A stretch of DNA of 64,000 nt from G963674955 sp963674955 (GCA_963674955.2 CAXXKR010000004.1:1178001-1242000); one strand, 5' to 3'; shown: positions 37,506-46,062, counted from the stretch's first letter. Program-made: numbers and translations. Notes: generated from the sequence alone by a model not told the origin.

Positions 37506-38114
37506 ATGCGCATTTCCAGGCCCATCTTCCACTGGCTGCTGACCGTCCTGCCCCTGCTGGCCGTGCTGTTGCTGCTGGTCGTCAGCCTGGGTTCGGAATC
37601 GGACATCGCCCGCCATTTCCACGAACACCGCAACGCTCACCCCGGCCTCAAGACCTTCATGACGATCCTCACGGATTATTCCAACCCCCTGTTTTACGCG
37701 GTCTACGCCTGGCTGCTCTACAAGGGCTGGAAAACGGGAGACAAAAAGCTCGTGCGCTTCGTGCTGGTCTACATAGTGGTGCAACTCGCCGTGTCCCTGC
37801 TCCTGGTCAGGCTGCTCAAAATCGCCATCGGACGGCCAAGGCCCGGCGTGGAAGGGCATTTCCAGTTCATGTCCACCTCACCCTCCCACCATTCCCTGCC
37901 GTCGGGGCACACCACCGAGATCACGGGGGCCATGCTGCCCCTGAGCCTGAGGTTGTTGCAACCAGCCGTTTCATTGGGCTTCGGGCTGTTCCTGGCTTTG
38001 GTCGGGTTTTCGCGCATCTACCTCGGCTGGCACCATCCCTCGGACGTGTTCTTCGGCCTGCTGCTAGGCAGCGTGGCCGGATTCGCCATACATCTCTTTG
38101 CCCAAAAGGACTGA
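37506..38114 (+). CDS. PAP2-family membrane phosphatase
   Basis: A 202-residue protein with about five membrane helices and the three phosphatase motifs in order: KIAIGRPRP (KxxxxxxRP), LPSGHT (PSGH) and SRIYLGWHHPSDV (SRxxxxxHxxxD), with catalytic His in the last two. Family members act on undecaprenyl pyrophosphate, phosphatidic acid or phosphatidylglycerophosphate, or remove lipid A phosphates; the substrate is not readable. It is 1 base from an ArnT-like transferase, which hints at lipid A or lipid-carrier chemistry at the outer face of the membrane. Confidence 0.9.
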   Translation: MRISRPIFHWLLTVLPLLAVLLLLVVSLGSESDIARHFHEHRNAHPGLKTFMTILTDYSNPLFYAVYAWLLYKGWKTGDKKLVRFVLVYIVVQLAVSLLLVRLLKIAIGRPRPGVEGHFQFMSTSPSHHSLPSGHTTEITGAMLPLSLRLLQPAVSLGFGLFLALVGFSRIYLGWHHPSDVFFGLLLGSVAGFAIHLFAQKD

Positions 38115-38115
38115 C

Positions 38116-39741
38116 ATGCGACGCAATCCAGCCGAAAGCCTCTGGGCCGCGATGGAAAGACACCCCTGGATCGCCCTGGCCCTGATACTGGCCCTGCAGA
38201 CGGCCTTCACACTGGACGCCAGGGCCTTGTGGTTTTCGGACGAGGTTCGCTACGCCAACGCCTTTGAAAACCTGATCAAGGCCGGAAAGTGGGTGGTGCT
38301 CTACCTGAACGGCCTGCCCTACCCGGACAAGCCCCCGGTCTATTTCTGGCTGCTGGCCGCCATCCACAAGCTCACGCCGTTCGACATGCCCAGGTTGTTT
38401 TTCGTGGCCGCCGCCCTGTCCGGGCTTTTCTTTCTCTACGCCACGCAGATTCTGGCAAAGACCCTGGGGCTGGACAAGAAAACGCGGCTGGCTTCGGGCC
38501 TGATACTTCTGAGCGCTTTGTTTTTCATCCAGCTTACGCATTATTCGCGCATGGACCTGCTTTTCGCCGGATTCATAATCTTCAGCCAGGCCTGTTTCTA
38601 TGGAGGCTTCACCCGCGACAACGGCGGAAAGGCCATTCTTTGCGGTTTCGCGCTGGCTGCGGCGGCGGTCATGACCAAGGGGCCGCTGGGACTGATCTTC
38701 CCGCTTCTGACCAGCGCCGCCTTTCTGGGCTGGCGAGGGGAGCTGGGCAAATTGCGCAGCAGGGCCGTGCTGGGCGGACTGGGCATTTTCCTGGCCCTGA
38801 TCCTGGCCTGGATACTTGCGGCCCTGGCCGTTGAGGGCCGCGATTTCGTGCACAACATCCTCTACACCCAGATTTTCGTCCGGGCCACCAACACCTTCCA
38901 CCACAAGGAAGCATTTTATTATTACATCCTGGCCCTGCCCCCGGCCTGGCTGCCCTGGACCCTGACCCTCTTGGCCGACCCGAAATCCATCCCCGGTCCC
39001 GCACGGCTGGCCGAGATGTGGCGAAACCGCAGGACATCAGGCGACCCGGCCAAGGTCTGGCTCTGGGCCATGTTTCTTGGCGGATTCATCTTTCTCTCCT
39101 GCCTGTCGGGCAAGGTGCTGGTCTACATCCTGCCCCTGTTCGCGCCCCTGTCCCTGCTCACGGCGGACAAGCTTTTTTCGCAGTCCGAGGCGGCAGGCCG
39201 CAAAACATGGACGCTCATGGCCGGATTCTTCCTGCTGATTGCCGTTGCCGCGCCCGTCTCGAAAAATTTTCTTCCTTTTGAAATCAAAGGCCTCTGGTAC
39301 ACGACCCTGATTCTCGGCCCGGCCGGGCTGCTGCTTCTGGCCCTGCGCGGCAGGGGAGTGCGGGTTCCGCTGCTGGCGGTCATCCTGGCCGTGACCATTT
39401 GGGTGCCGCCCCTGTACAACACCACCCTCGCCTCCCTGGACCCGGTCCTCAGCCCCAAACAAACCGGACTTGCCATGCGCGGATACGTGGAAAAGGGATA
39501 TCATCCGACTGCCTACCGCATCTATCCGGGGATATTCACATATTATACTGGAAAAAATATCGAGGAAGTGACCGAACGAATCCAACTGAGAGGGATTTTA
39601 GAGAGGCACGACAAGGTGGCGCTCATCATGCGGGCCATCAACTGGGACGAACCCTGGGACAATAAACCCCAGGGCTTCACCAAGGCCATGGAGCAAAGCG
39701 TGGCCGGAATGACATACTATCTGCTGGTCAGGGATCAATAA
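38116..39741 (+). CDS. ArnT/PMT-family glycosyltransferase (GT83-like), polytopic
   Basis: A 541-residue membrane enzyme of the GT-C class with about 12 hydrophobic helices. The first periplasmic loop has FSDEVRYANAFENLIKAG, with the Asp-Glu pair needed by PMT/ArnT enzymes, and PDKPPVYFWLLAAIHKL follows, the ArnT signature. Enzymes of this group move a sugar from an undecaprenyl-phosphate carrier to lipid A or other acceptors. The C-terminal soluble part is present. I chose the ATG at 38116, directly after the PAP2 stop; the open frame also has a TTG at 38098. No arnBCDF genes are near. Confidence 0.87.
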   Translation: MRRNPAESLWAAMERHPWIALALILALQTAFTLDARALWFSDEVRYANAFENLIKAGKWVVLYLNGLPYPDKPPVYFWLLAAIHKLTPFDMPRLFFVAAALSGLFFLYATQILAKTLGLDKKTRLASGLILLSALFFIQLTHYSRMDLLFAGFIIFSQACFYGGFTRDNGGKAILCGFALAAAAVMTKGPLGLIFPLLTSAAFLGWRGELGKLRSRAVLGGLGIFLALILAWILAALAVEGRDFVHNILYTQIFVRATNTFHHKEAFYYYILALPPAWLPWTLTLLADPKSIPGPARLAEMWRNRRTSGDPAKVWLWAMFLGGFIFLSCLSGKVLVYILPLFAPLSLLTADKLFSQSEAAGRKTWTLMAGFFLLIAVAAPVSKNFLPFEIKGLWYTTLILGPAGLLLLALRGRGVRVPLLAVILAVTIWVPPLYNTTLASLDPVLSPKQTGLAMRGYVEKGYHPTAYRIYPGIFTYYTGKNIEEVTERIQLRGILERHDKVALIMRAINWDEPWDNKPQGFTKAMEQSVAGMTYYLLVRDQ

Positions 39742-39798
39742 CAGCTGCTTCCGGTCCGGCTGAAATCGGCGCGGGGCCTTGTCTTTCAATCCGCCGGC

Positions 39799-39814
39799 TG
39801 GCATGTTCCCTGCA
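39799..39814 (+). promoter_or_regulatory. Possible sigma-54 promoter before the BON lipoprotein gene
   Basis: TGGCATGTTCCCTGCA has the invariant GG (39800-39801) and GC (39812-39813) at the right spacing but two other mismatches from TGGCACG-N4-TTGCW. It lies 22 bases before the ATG, leaving a very short leader. A chance match is quite possible. Confidence 0.25.
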
Positions 39815-39836
39815 ATATTTCTCTCAGGGCATTGCT

Positions 39837-40487
39837 ATGAACAAATATCTGACGCCGCTTTTGATACTTCTTGCCGTTACCCTTTCCGGTTGCGCGGCGG
39901 GTCCGCTGGCCGTTGTCATACCAATGGTCCAGTACGGAAGCGCCGCTCATTCCGGATACAATTTCGTACGCGAATACGCCCCCAGAGACGAGATAGTAAC
40001 CTCCCAGAGCCAGGACATCGCCATAGAGGACCGCATCCTCTCCAGATTCAGGGAAAGCCGGATACTGCACTACAAGGATATCAGGCCCCACTGCTACAAT
40101 GGCCATGTCTACCTGTTGGGCGCTTTCAACAACGACAAGCAGTTTCAGGAAGCCACGCGCCTTGCGGCCAACTCGCCGGGAGTGCGCTCTGTGACCAGAT
40201 GCCTGTACGACGAGCGCAAGGGACCGGTGTTCACCAGAGACGACAACGAGTCCATGCGCGACGAAATACTGGCCCAGGTCGTGGTGGACGAATCCATCCG
40301 CTCAAAACGCATGAGGGTCAGCGTCATTCACCACAACGCAATACTCCTCGGCTTCGTGGACTCGCCCCAGGACCGCGACAGGATCATGGAACACGCCAAG
40401 TCCGTGCCCGGCATGATCTCCGTGACCTCCTATCTGACCGTGGAGGAACAGCCGCAACTGGTCATGGAACAGGAACCCGAAGGATGA
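39837..40487 (+). CDS. Lipoprotein with two BON domains (OsmY/DolP-like)
   Basis: A 216-residue lipoprotein: signal peptide with lipobox TLSGC (Cys19), then two BON domains (about 60-125 and 140-205), each with the alpha-beta pattern and a Gly in the middle (GHVYLLGAFNNDKQFQEATRLA; AILLGFVDSPQDRDRIMEHAK). The dual-BON lipoprotein layout is that of DolP (YraP) in E. coli, which binds anionic phospholipid and guards outer-membrane integrity. The acidic C-terminal tail is family-like. It stands alone between the ArnT-like gene and a convergent oxidoreductase. Confidence 0.87.
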   Translation: MNKYLTPLLILLAVTLSGCAAGPLAVVIPMVQYGSAAHSGYNFVREYAPRDEIVTSQSQDIAIEDRILSRFRESRILHYKDIRPHCYNGHVYLLGAFNNDKQFQEATRLAANSPGVRSVTRCLYDERKGPVFTRDDNESMRDEILAQVVVDESIRSKRMRVSVIHHNAILLGFVDSPQDRDRIMEHAKSVPGMISVTSYLTVEEQPQLVMEQEPEG

Positions 40488-40549
40488 TTGAGACAAGGGA
40501 AAGAACCCTTTGGCTCCCCCCCTTCACCTTCTCTATCCAATAAATGAAT

Positions 40550-41473
40550 CTATTTCCTTTCGCAGGCGAACACGCGTTCGATGGTGCTCAGGACCATGAG
40601 GCCGTCGTCGCCGGTAATGGGCAGCGGGCCGCCGCTTCTCAGCGCTCCCAGAAAAGTGGTCAGTTCCTCCTTGACCGGCTCCTTGTAGATCAAGGGCCAT
40701 TCGCGGATGCTGTAGCTTTTGTCGTAGGTGGAGAACTTGCTGTACTCCTTGACTTCCTGGGTGATGAGGTTGGCCTCGATATACTTGGTCTCGCAGGCCA
40801 CGTGAATCTTGCGCGACTTGTAGGGCGTGACCCAGTTGGTGTTGATGTTGGCCAGCACGCCGTTCTTCATCTTGGCGGTGATCAGCGCGGTGTCCTCGTG
40901 CTTGCCGATGCTGGTGGAGGTCACGGCGTAGACGCTGTCGTAGTCCGAGCCGGAGAGAAAACGAATCAGGTCGATGTCGTGGGAACCGAGGTCCGTGATG
41001 ACTCCAACGTCCTGGATGCGCGGCGGATACGGGCCGACGCGCTCGATCTGGATGGAAATGAGGTCGTCGCCGATAAGCTCCTTGACCCGCTGCACGGCCG
41101 GGTTGAAGCGCTCGATATGGCCGACCATGAGCGGAACATTCTTGGCCGCAGCCTTTTCCACCAGCTCGGCGCCCTCGGCCACGTTCACGGCCAGGGGTTT
41201 CTCAATGAGCAGGGGGATGCCCTTGTCGATGATCCTCAGTCCGACTTCATGATGCAGGCTGGTGGGAACGCAGACGCTAACCGCGTCAAGTCCAAGGTCC
41301 AGGATGTCCTCCAAATCGGAAAAGACAGGAACACCGAACCGCTCCTTGACCTCGGCCAGGGCCTCCTTGCTCACGTCCACCACTCCGGCCACTTCAACGC
41401 CGGACATCTCGGTGTAGTTCCTCAGATGGACCCTGCCCATCCAGCCCAGCCCGACAACTCCTACTTTCATCAT
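40550..41473 (-). CDS. Gfo/Idh/MocA-family oxidoreductase, probable sugar-nucleotide dehydrogenase
   Basis: A 307-residue NAD(P)-dependent enzyme. The N-terminal Rossmann motif is VGVVGLGWMGRVHLRNY, followed by the family's EKP motif (LLIEKPLAVN) and the HIDLIR-like stretch LGSHDIDLIRFLSG, with the catalytic His. VGHIERFNPAV resembles the GnnA/WbpB-type UDP-GlcNAc 3-dehydrogenases. I start at ATG 41473 (two consecutive ATG codons, GGGAAAA upstream). It is divergent from lpxB, so a lipid A or envelope sugar substrate is plausible but not proven. No matching 3-aminotransferase is nearby. Confidence 0.8.
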   Translation of the reverse strand: MMKVGVVGLGWMGRVHLRNYTEMSGVEVAGVVDVSKEALAEVKERFGVPVFSDLEDILDLGLDAVSVCVPTSLHHEVGLRIIDKGIPLLIEKPLAVNVAEGAELVEKAAAKNVPLMVGHIERFNPAVQRVKELIGDDLISIQIERVGPYPPRIQDVGVITDLGSHDIDLIRFLSGSDYDSVYAVTSTSIGKHEDTALITAKMKNGVLANINTNWVTPYKSRKIHVACETKYIEANLITQEVKEYSKFSTYDKSYSIREWPLIYKEPVKEELTTFLGALRSGGPLPITGDDGLMVLSTIERVFACERK

Positions 41474-41631
41474 ATGGTTTTCCCGTTTGGTTTCATTCAA
41501 TAACGCAGTCACTACATTTTGGGGCTACCTACCCTCTCCCGCAGTTCATTGCAACCATGCCGCCCCCCTCTTCCAAAGGCACAAAACCCTTTACCGGGCA
41601 ACGGCAATTGGTTAACCGATCTATGCGCAAG

Positions 41632-41657
41632 AAAAAAAAATGCTGCCTGAAGCAGCA
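41632..41657 (-). terminator. Minus-strand intrinsic terminator ahead of lpxB
   Basis: Read on the minus strand, TGCTGC TTCAG GCAGCA forms a 6-bp stem followed by nine T. It sits between lpxB (plus strand) and the oxidoreductase (minus strand, downstream of it). It would stop antisense transcription running left across lpxB, for example read-through from cspA/infA. Confidence 0.7.
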
Positions 41658-41671
41658 GGATATTCCAAAAG

Positions 41672-42838
41672 ATGAAAAAAGACAGCAGCCCGGAAAATGC
41701 CGCAGCAGCAAACGAATATATCTGGATAAACGCCGGCGAGGCCTCGGGCGACATGCACGGAGCGCTTCTGGCCAGGGAGCTTGTAAAGCTCAGGCCGGGA
41801 CTGAAGATCAGGTGCATGGGCGGACCGGCCATGAAAGAGGCCGGTTGCGAGGTGGTTCACCCAATGGGCCTCATCTCCCTCATGGGCGGCACCGAGATAC
41901 TCCCGGCCCTGCCCCGGCTCATCCGCCTTCTGGGCGAAATGAAACGATACTTCGCCAGGGAAAAGCCCTTGGCCGTGGTGCTCATCGACTGCCCGGAATT
42001 CAATTTCCAGGTGGCCAGGCGCGCCCACAAGCTGGGAATCCCGGTTTACTACCACATCACGCCCCAAATCTGGGCCTGGCGTTCCGGACGCATAAAGCTG
42101 CTCAGAAAATATTTCCGCAAGGTCCTTTGCATCCAGCCCTTTGAAGAGGGCTATTATCGCGAGCGCGGCCTTGACGCCGAATACGTCGGCAATCCCCTTC
42201 TGGACCAACTGCCGCTCAAGGAGCTGGAAAGCGTGGCCGTTGAAAAAAAGCGGGTGGGCATACTGCCCGGCAGCCGGAAAAAGGAAATTTCCGAACTCAT
42301 GCCCCGTTTTGCCGAAGCCGCAAAAATTATCATAAGAAAGCATCCCGAGGTGAAATTCTCCATCGTCCAGGCTCCGGGCATGAGCAGGGAAGCGCTTCTC
42401 GGCCACTGGCCTGAAGAACTGGACGTCGAGCTGGTGCCACCGGAAAACAGATACCAGTGCATGAAATCCTGCCGACTGATCCTGGCCGCGTCCGGCACGG
42501 TAAGCCTGGAGACCGCGCTCATCGGAACGCCGACAATAGTGGCCTACCGCCTATCCGGCCTGACCTTCTTCCTGGCCAGACTGGTGGTCAACGTGAAATG
42601 GATCAGCCTGCCCAACCTGATCCTGGACAAGGAAATTTTTCCGGAATTCATCCAGGACAAAGCCACGCCCGAGGCCCTGGCCCGTCAGGCCTGCCAATGG
42701 CTGGACGGCCCCGAAAGGGTGGAGGCCATACGCCGTGAGCTGATAAAATTGCGCGACATGGTCGGAAAACCGGGAGCGCCCGTGCGTGCAGCAAAGATAA
42801 TCATGGACGACATCGAGGCGATTGAGAAGGAAGGCTGA
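41672..42838 (+). CDS. lpxB: Lipid-A-disaccharide synthase
   Basis: LpxB (388 residues) joins UDP-diacyl-glucosamine and lipid X to make the lipid A disaccharide. Its N-terminus has the family signature WINAGEASGDMHGALLARELVK, followed by GLISLMGGTEIL, YYHITPQIWAWRSGRIKLL and LPGSRKKEIS, all conserved in this GT19 family, and the donor site segment AASGTVSLETALIGTPTIVAYR. It shows this is a lipopolysaccharide-making Gram-negative. The other lpx genes are not in the window. Confidence 0.96.
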   Translation: MKKDSSPENAAAANEYIWINAGEASGDMHGALLARELVKLRPGLKIRCMGGPAMKEAGCEVVHPMGLISLMGGTEILPALPRLIRLLGEMKRYFAREKPLAVVLIDCPEFNFQVARRAHKLGIPVYYHITPQIWAWRSGRIKLLRKYFRKVLCIQPFEEGYYRERGLDAEYVGNPLLDQLPLKELESVAVEKKRVGILPGSRKKEISELMPRFAEAAKIIIRKHPEVKFSIVQAPGMSREALLGHWPEELDVELVPPENRYQCMKSCRLILAASGTVSLETALIGTPTIVAYRLSGLTFFLARLVVNVKWISLPNLILDKEIFPEFIQDKATPEALARQACQWLDGPERVEAIRRELIKLRDMVGKPGAPVRAAKIIMDDIEAIEKEG

Positions 42839-42840
42839 TC

Positions 42841-43155
42841 ATGGAGGCTGTAAGAGTATACGGCGACATACACGGGCTGAGCGAGGAAGGATTCGAAAAG
42901 GTCATGGAGCACATGCCCTTTGACCAGATCAAGTACGCCGACCAGGTTCTGAACGTGGACTACGAGGGGCACTACATAGATGTGGATGATTTTCTCAAGG
43001 CCGTGTCGGAAACCCTAAGCGACAACGGCTGGGGGATGGTCGACTACATTGATCAGATAGAGTGGGAAATCACCAGGTACAGGATAAAAAAAGGCGGCTA
43101 CGAGTCCAAGAGGATCAGCGTGGATCAGGCCACGGGTTCGCCTTTCAACTTCTAG
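42841..43155 (+). CDS. Hypothetical protein of 104 residues, co-transcribed with lpxB
   Basis: Begins 2 bases after lpxB. It is soluble, acidic, and alternates charged helices with Tyr-rich strands (VDYEGHYIDVDDFLKAVSETLSDNGWGMVDYIDQIEWEITRY). It contains no motif I know. Its codon use matches lpxB, and its end overlaps the convergent cspA stop by 4 bases. Translation is likely coupled to lpxB. Function unknown. Confidence 0.7.
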   Translation: MEAVRVYGDIHGLSEEGFEKVMEHMPFDQIKYADQVLNVDYEGHYIDVDDFLKAVSETLSDNGWGMVDYIDQIEWEITRYRIKKGGYESKRISVDQATGSPFNF

Positions 43156-43364
43156 CCGGTCTTTTCAGGGACTACCTTGACGGCCTTGGGCCCCCTGTCC
43201 TCGTCCACGACCTCGAAGGAGACCCGCTCGCCAACGGCAAGGGTCTGAAACCCCTCGCGCTTTATTTCGGTAAAGTGAACAAACAGCTCCTGGCCCTCAT
43301 CACCGCGGATGAATCCGAATCCCTTTCGCTCGTTGAACCAGCTAACTTCGCCCTTTTGTTTCAT
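43152..43364 (-). CDS. Cold-shock-domain RNA-binding protein (CspA family)
   Basis: A 70-residue single cold-shock domain with RNP1 as KGFGFI (14-19) and RNP2 as LFVHFTEI (about 27-34), plus the leading GEVSWFNERKG. It melts or guards single-stranded RNA. In most CspA proteins RNP2 is VFVHFSAI, so this is a normal variant. The start has AAGGAG 8 bases upstream. The leader can form a long-range stem. Confidence 0.95.
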   Translation of the reverse strand: MKQKGEVSWFNERKGFGFIRGDEGQELFVHFTEIKREGFQTLAVGERVSFEVVDEDRGPKAVKVVPEKTG

Positions 43365-43392
43365 GGCAACGCTCCTTGGAGATAGCTTTACC

Positions 43393-43434
43393 GCCCGGTT
43401 GAAAGCGACTCAATCCTGCCGCCGGAAACCGGGC
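43393..43434 (-). repeat. Inverted repeat in the cspA leader
   Basis: On the minus strand GCCCGGTT (43434-43427) and AACCGGGC (43400-43393) are perfect complements 26 bases apart. They would form an 8-bp GC-rich stem in the 5' leader, ending about 30 bases before the cspA start. Cold-shock mRNAs often use leader structure for control; that role here is inferred. Confidence 0.45.
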
Positions 43435-43483
43435 CTGGCAGATAAAAATGATTCTGCGGGGATAGCGGAATATAAATAATGAA

Positions 43484-43702
43484 TTAGCGCATGCGAAAGG
43501 TGATGCGCCCCCTGGTCAGGTCGTAAGGGGAGAGTTCCACCTTGACCTTGTCGCCGGGCAGGATGCGTATGTAATGCTTGCGCATCTTCCCGGAAATGTG
43601 TCCCAGAATGGTGTGGCCGTTTTCCAGCTCCACCCTGAACATGGCATTGGGCAAGGCTTCCTGGATTACGCCTTCTACCTCAATGGCTTCCTCTTTGGCC
43701 AT
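43484..43702 (-). CDS. infA: Translation initiation factor IF-1
   Basis: IF-1 (72 residues), an S1-like OB-fold protein that blocks the ribosomal A site at initiation. The sequence is canonical: KEEAIEVEGVIQEALPNAMFRVELENGH, HISGKMRKHYIRILPGDKVKVELSPYDLTRGRITFR. An AGGAGGAGC ribosome site lies just upstream. It stands alone rather than in the ribosomal protein operon. Confidence 0.97.
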   Translation of the reverse strand: MAKEEAIEVEGVIQEALPNAMFRVELENGHTILGHISGKMRKHYIRILPGDKVKVELSPYDLTRGRITFRMR

Positions 43703-44052
43703 ATAAAGCTCCTCCTGAATCAGTATCGCTTACCGGTCCGGACTCCGGCTGGAATCCCAAACCAAGCTGGAAAGCTGATACCACTTACCCTCTTAGTCAA
43801 AAATTGGCAACAATATCCCGTGTCGCGGAAACCGGGCAACCACCCGAGCCCTGCATTGCATGCATTCGCCAAAGGCCGCAAATCGGCCCGGGCCGGCGCC
43901 GGAAAACCGCCCGCAGCCACGAACACTATACCCACTTGATTTTTGCAGAAATGCGGTGGATTTTTCACCAAATCATGTGTAGGCTCTATGGCGTAGGGAA
44001 TTCCAGCATCAAAAACGGGTTCGTCAAAAAACGAAAAACAGGAAGTAAATCC
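43703..44052. other. Divergent intergenic region between infA and the HD-GYP gene
   Basis: About 350 bases with no gene I can support. The open frame of the HD-GYP gene runs back through it to 43804 but its predicted residues there (Arg/Pro/Cys-rich) do not look like a real protein. A GGCCG/CGGCC hairpin (about 43873-43887) and a GGTG/CACC one (about 43951-43965) are visible. No riboswitch core was recognised. The infA promoter must lie here (weak TTGCCA-N17-TAAGTG on the minus strand). Confidence 0.4.
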
Positions 44053-45276
44053 TTGCTGACCAACGACAAACTGCCGGTTGATATTGTCAAAGGCATAATG
44101 AGAATCCTTGAGGAACTTAACCACCTCAAGGATGTCGACACCATCCTGGACAAGGTTCTGCTCGAAGCGCGTCGACTGACCAACTCCGATGCCGGCTCAA
44201 TATTTCTCATCGAAAAAGACGCCCTGAAGTTCAGCTATGTCCAAAACGACACACTTTTCCAGAGAAACGAAGTAAACAAGCATATCTACTCGAACTATTC
44301 CGTGCCCATCGATGACACGTCCATCGTGGGCTATACCGCCAAAAGCGGCAAAATCCTGAGCATTGAGGACGCCTACAGGCTGCCTGAAGGCACGCCTTAT
44401 TCATTCAACCGCTCTTTCGACGACGAGTCCGGATACAAGACCCGCTCCCTGCTGGTCATACCCCTGACCACCTTCCGGCAGGTGACCGTCGGCGTCATGC
44501 AGCTCATAAACGCCAAGGACGAGAAGGGCAACAGCGTCCCATACAGGGAAAACGACCTGCAATACGCGCCCCTTCTGGCCAATCACGCCTCGGTCGCCAT
44601 CGAACGCGGCATCATGACCCGCGAACTGATCCTAAGGATGGTCAAGATGGCCGAAATGCGCGACAGCTCCGAGACAGGCGCCCATGTTCAACGCGTCGGA
44701 GCCTACACTGCGGAGATATATCATCAATGGGCCCTGAACAACGGTGTGGAACAGTTCGAACGCGACAGAAACAAGGATCACATCCGGTTGGCGGGCATGC
44801 TCCACGACGTGGGCAAAGTCGGAATTCCGGACAAGATTCTGAAAAAGCCGGGCAAGCTGAACGAGGAAGAATTCGAGGTCATCAGGTGGCACACGATATA
44901 CGGGGCCGCCCTGTTCGCCAACACCACCTCCGGCCTCGACGAGATGTGCAAGGAAATCGCCCTGTATCACCACGAAAGGTGGGACGGAAAAGGCTACCCC
45001 GGCAAAATGCCCGCCGACCTGTCCCAGGTCACGGCCTTGAGAACGGAAAACGTAAAAGGCCTTGAAATCCCCCTGGCGGCGCGCATAGCAGCCCTGGCCG
45101 ACGTGTTCGACGCCCTCATGTCCAACCGCGTCTACAAGGACGCCTGGCCCGAAGAAAAGGTTCTGAATCTCATCAAGGCGGAACGCGGCAAGCACTTCGA
45201 CCCGGAAGTGGTGGACGCATTTTTCGACATCATTGATGTCATCAGGGCCATCAGAATCAAGTTCAGCGACGCCTGA
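44053..45276 (+). CDS. GAF-domain HD-GYP phosphodiesterase (cyclic di-GMP)
   Basis: About 407 residues: a GAF domain (about 20-185, LLEARRLTNSDAGSIFLIE and VGYTAKSGKILSIEDAY) and a C-terminal HD-GYP domain with HDVGKVGIPDKIL (the HD pair), HHERWDGKGYP (the GYP) and ADVFDALMSNRVY. All metal ligands and the GYP motif are kept, so it should degrade cyclic di-GMP. The start is uncertain; I favour the TTG at 44053 behind AGGAAG because upstream residues do not resemble a domain. Convergent gene relations are simple: cysQ follows by 33 bases. Confidence 0.88.
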   Translation: MLTNDKLPVDIVKGIMRILEELNHLKDVDTILDKVLLEARRLTNSDAGSIFLIEKDALKFSYVQNDTLFQRNEVNKHIYSNYSVPIDDTSIVGYTAKSGKILSIEDAYRLPEGTPYSFNRSFDDESGYKTRSLLVIPLTTFRQVTVGVMQLINAKDEKGNSVPYRENDLQYAPLLANHASVAIERGIMTRELILRMVKMAEMRDSSETGAHVQRVGAYTAEIYHQWALNNGVEQFERDRNKDHIRLAGMLHDVGKVGIPDKILKKPGKLNEEEFEVIRWHTIYGAALFANTTSGLDEMCKEIALYHHERWDGKGYPGKMPADLSQVTALRTENVKGLEIPLAARIAALADVFDALMSNRVYKDAWPEEKVLNLIKAERGKHFDPEVVDAFFDIIDVIRAIRIKFSDA

Positions 45277-45309
45277 TCAGCGCCTCAACCCGCACCCGAC
45301 AGGATTAAA

Positions 45310-46062
45310 ATGAAAGACATGTTTCCCGTTCTGGCGGCCCTGGCCCAAAAAGCCGGGGCAGGCATCATGGATGTCCGCTCCAAGGGCTTCGAAGTCGAAT
45401 ACAAGGAAGACAACTCCCCCCTGACCCAAGCCGACAAGGCCTCCCACGAAATCATCATGGCAGGTCTCGGGAAAAGCTACCCAGGCATTCCGATTCTGTC
45501 CGAAGAGGGAGCCGCCATCCCCTATTCGGAAAGAAGCGGCTGGAACGAATTCTTCCTGGTGGACCCTCTGGACGGCACAAAGGAATTCGTCAAGGAACTT
45601 GGCGAGTTCTGCGTCTGCATAGCCTTTATCAAGGACCGCTACCCCCTGCTTGGGGCGGTTTACGCGCCCACCAGGGACACAACCTACTGGGGCGGAATGG
45701 GCCTTGGCGCATTCAAACAGGAAGGCCGGGGCAAACCTCAGGCCATAAGCACCAGCCCGGCGGGCGAGGAAGGATTGGTCGTGGTGGCCAGCCGTTCCCA
45801 CCCGGACAAGCGGCTGGACGAATTCCTGGCCGGAAAAAAGGTCAAGGACATGACCCCGGCCGGCAGCGCACTGAAATTCTGCCTCGTGGCCCAGGGCGCG
45901 GCCAACATATACCCTCGGTTCAACCCGACCATGGAGTGGGACACCGGAGCCGGACAAGCCATTGTGGAAGGAGCCGGAGGCGCCGTCACGGACATGGACG
46001 GCAACAGGTTCATCTACAACAAGGAATCCCTGCGCAACAACGGGTTCATGGTCACGGCCTAA
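45310..46062 (+). CDS. cysQ: 3'(2'),5'-bisphosphate nucleotidase (CysQ)
   Basis: CysQ (250 residues) removes the 3' phosphate of PAP (adenosine 3',5'-bisphosphate) and PAPS, using magnesium. Metal motifs are present: LSEEGA near 65, VDPLDGTKEF near 85 and WDTGAGQAIVEGAGG near 215. It overlaps the convergent ModF-like gene by 4 bases. In sulfate reducers that use APS directly, CysQ probably clears PAP from carrier protein reactions. Confidence 0.94.
   Translation: MKDMFPVLAALAQKAGAGIMDVRSKGFEVEYKEDNSPLTQADKASHEIIMAGLGKSYPGIPILSEEGAAIPYSERSGWNEFFLVDPLDGTKEFVKELGEFCVCIAFIKDRYPLLGAVYAPTRDTTYWGGMGLGAFKQEGRGKPQAISTSPAGEEGLVVVASRSHPDKRLDEFLAGKKVKDMTPAGSALKFCLVAQGAANIYPRFNPTMEWDTGAGQAIVEGAGGAVTDMDGNRFIYNKESLRNNGFMVTA

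Noticed and set aside
43840..43960. Possible riboswitch ahead of the HD-GYP gene
   Set aside because: I looked for a cyclic-di-GMP or other core and found only short GC hairpins.
43804..44052. Upstream extension of the HD-GYP gene
   Set aside because: The extra 83 residues are Arg/Pro/Cys-rich, without a ribosome site, and do not resemble a domain.
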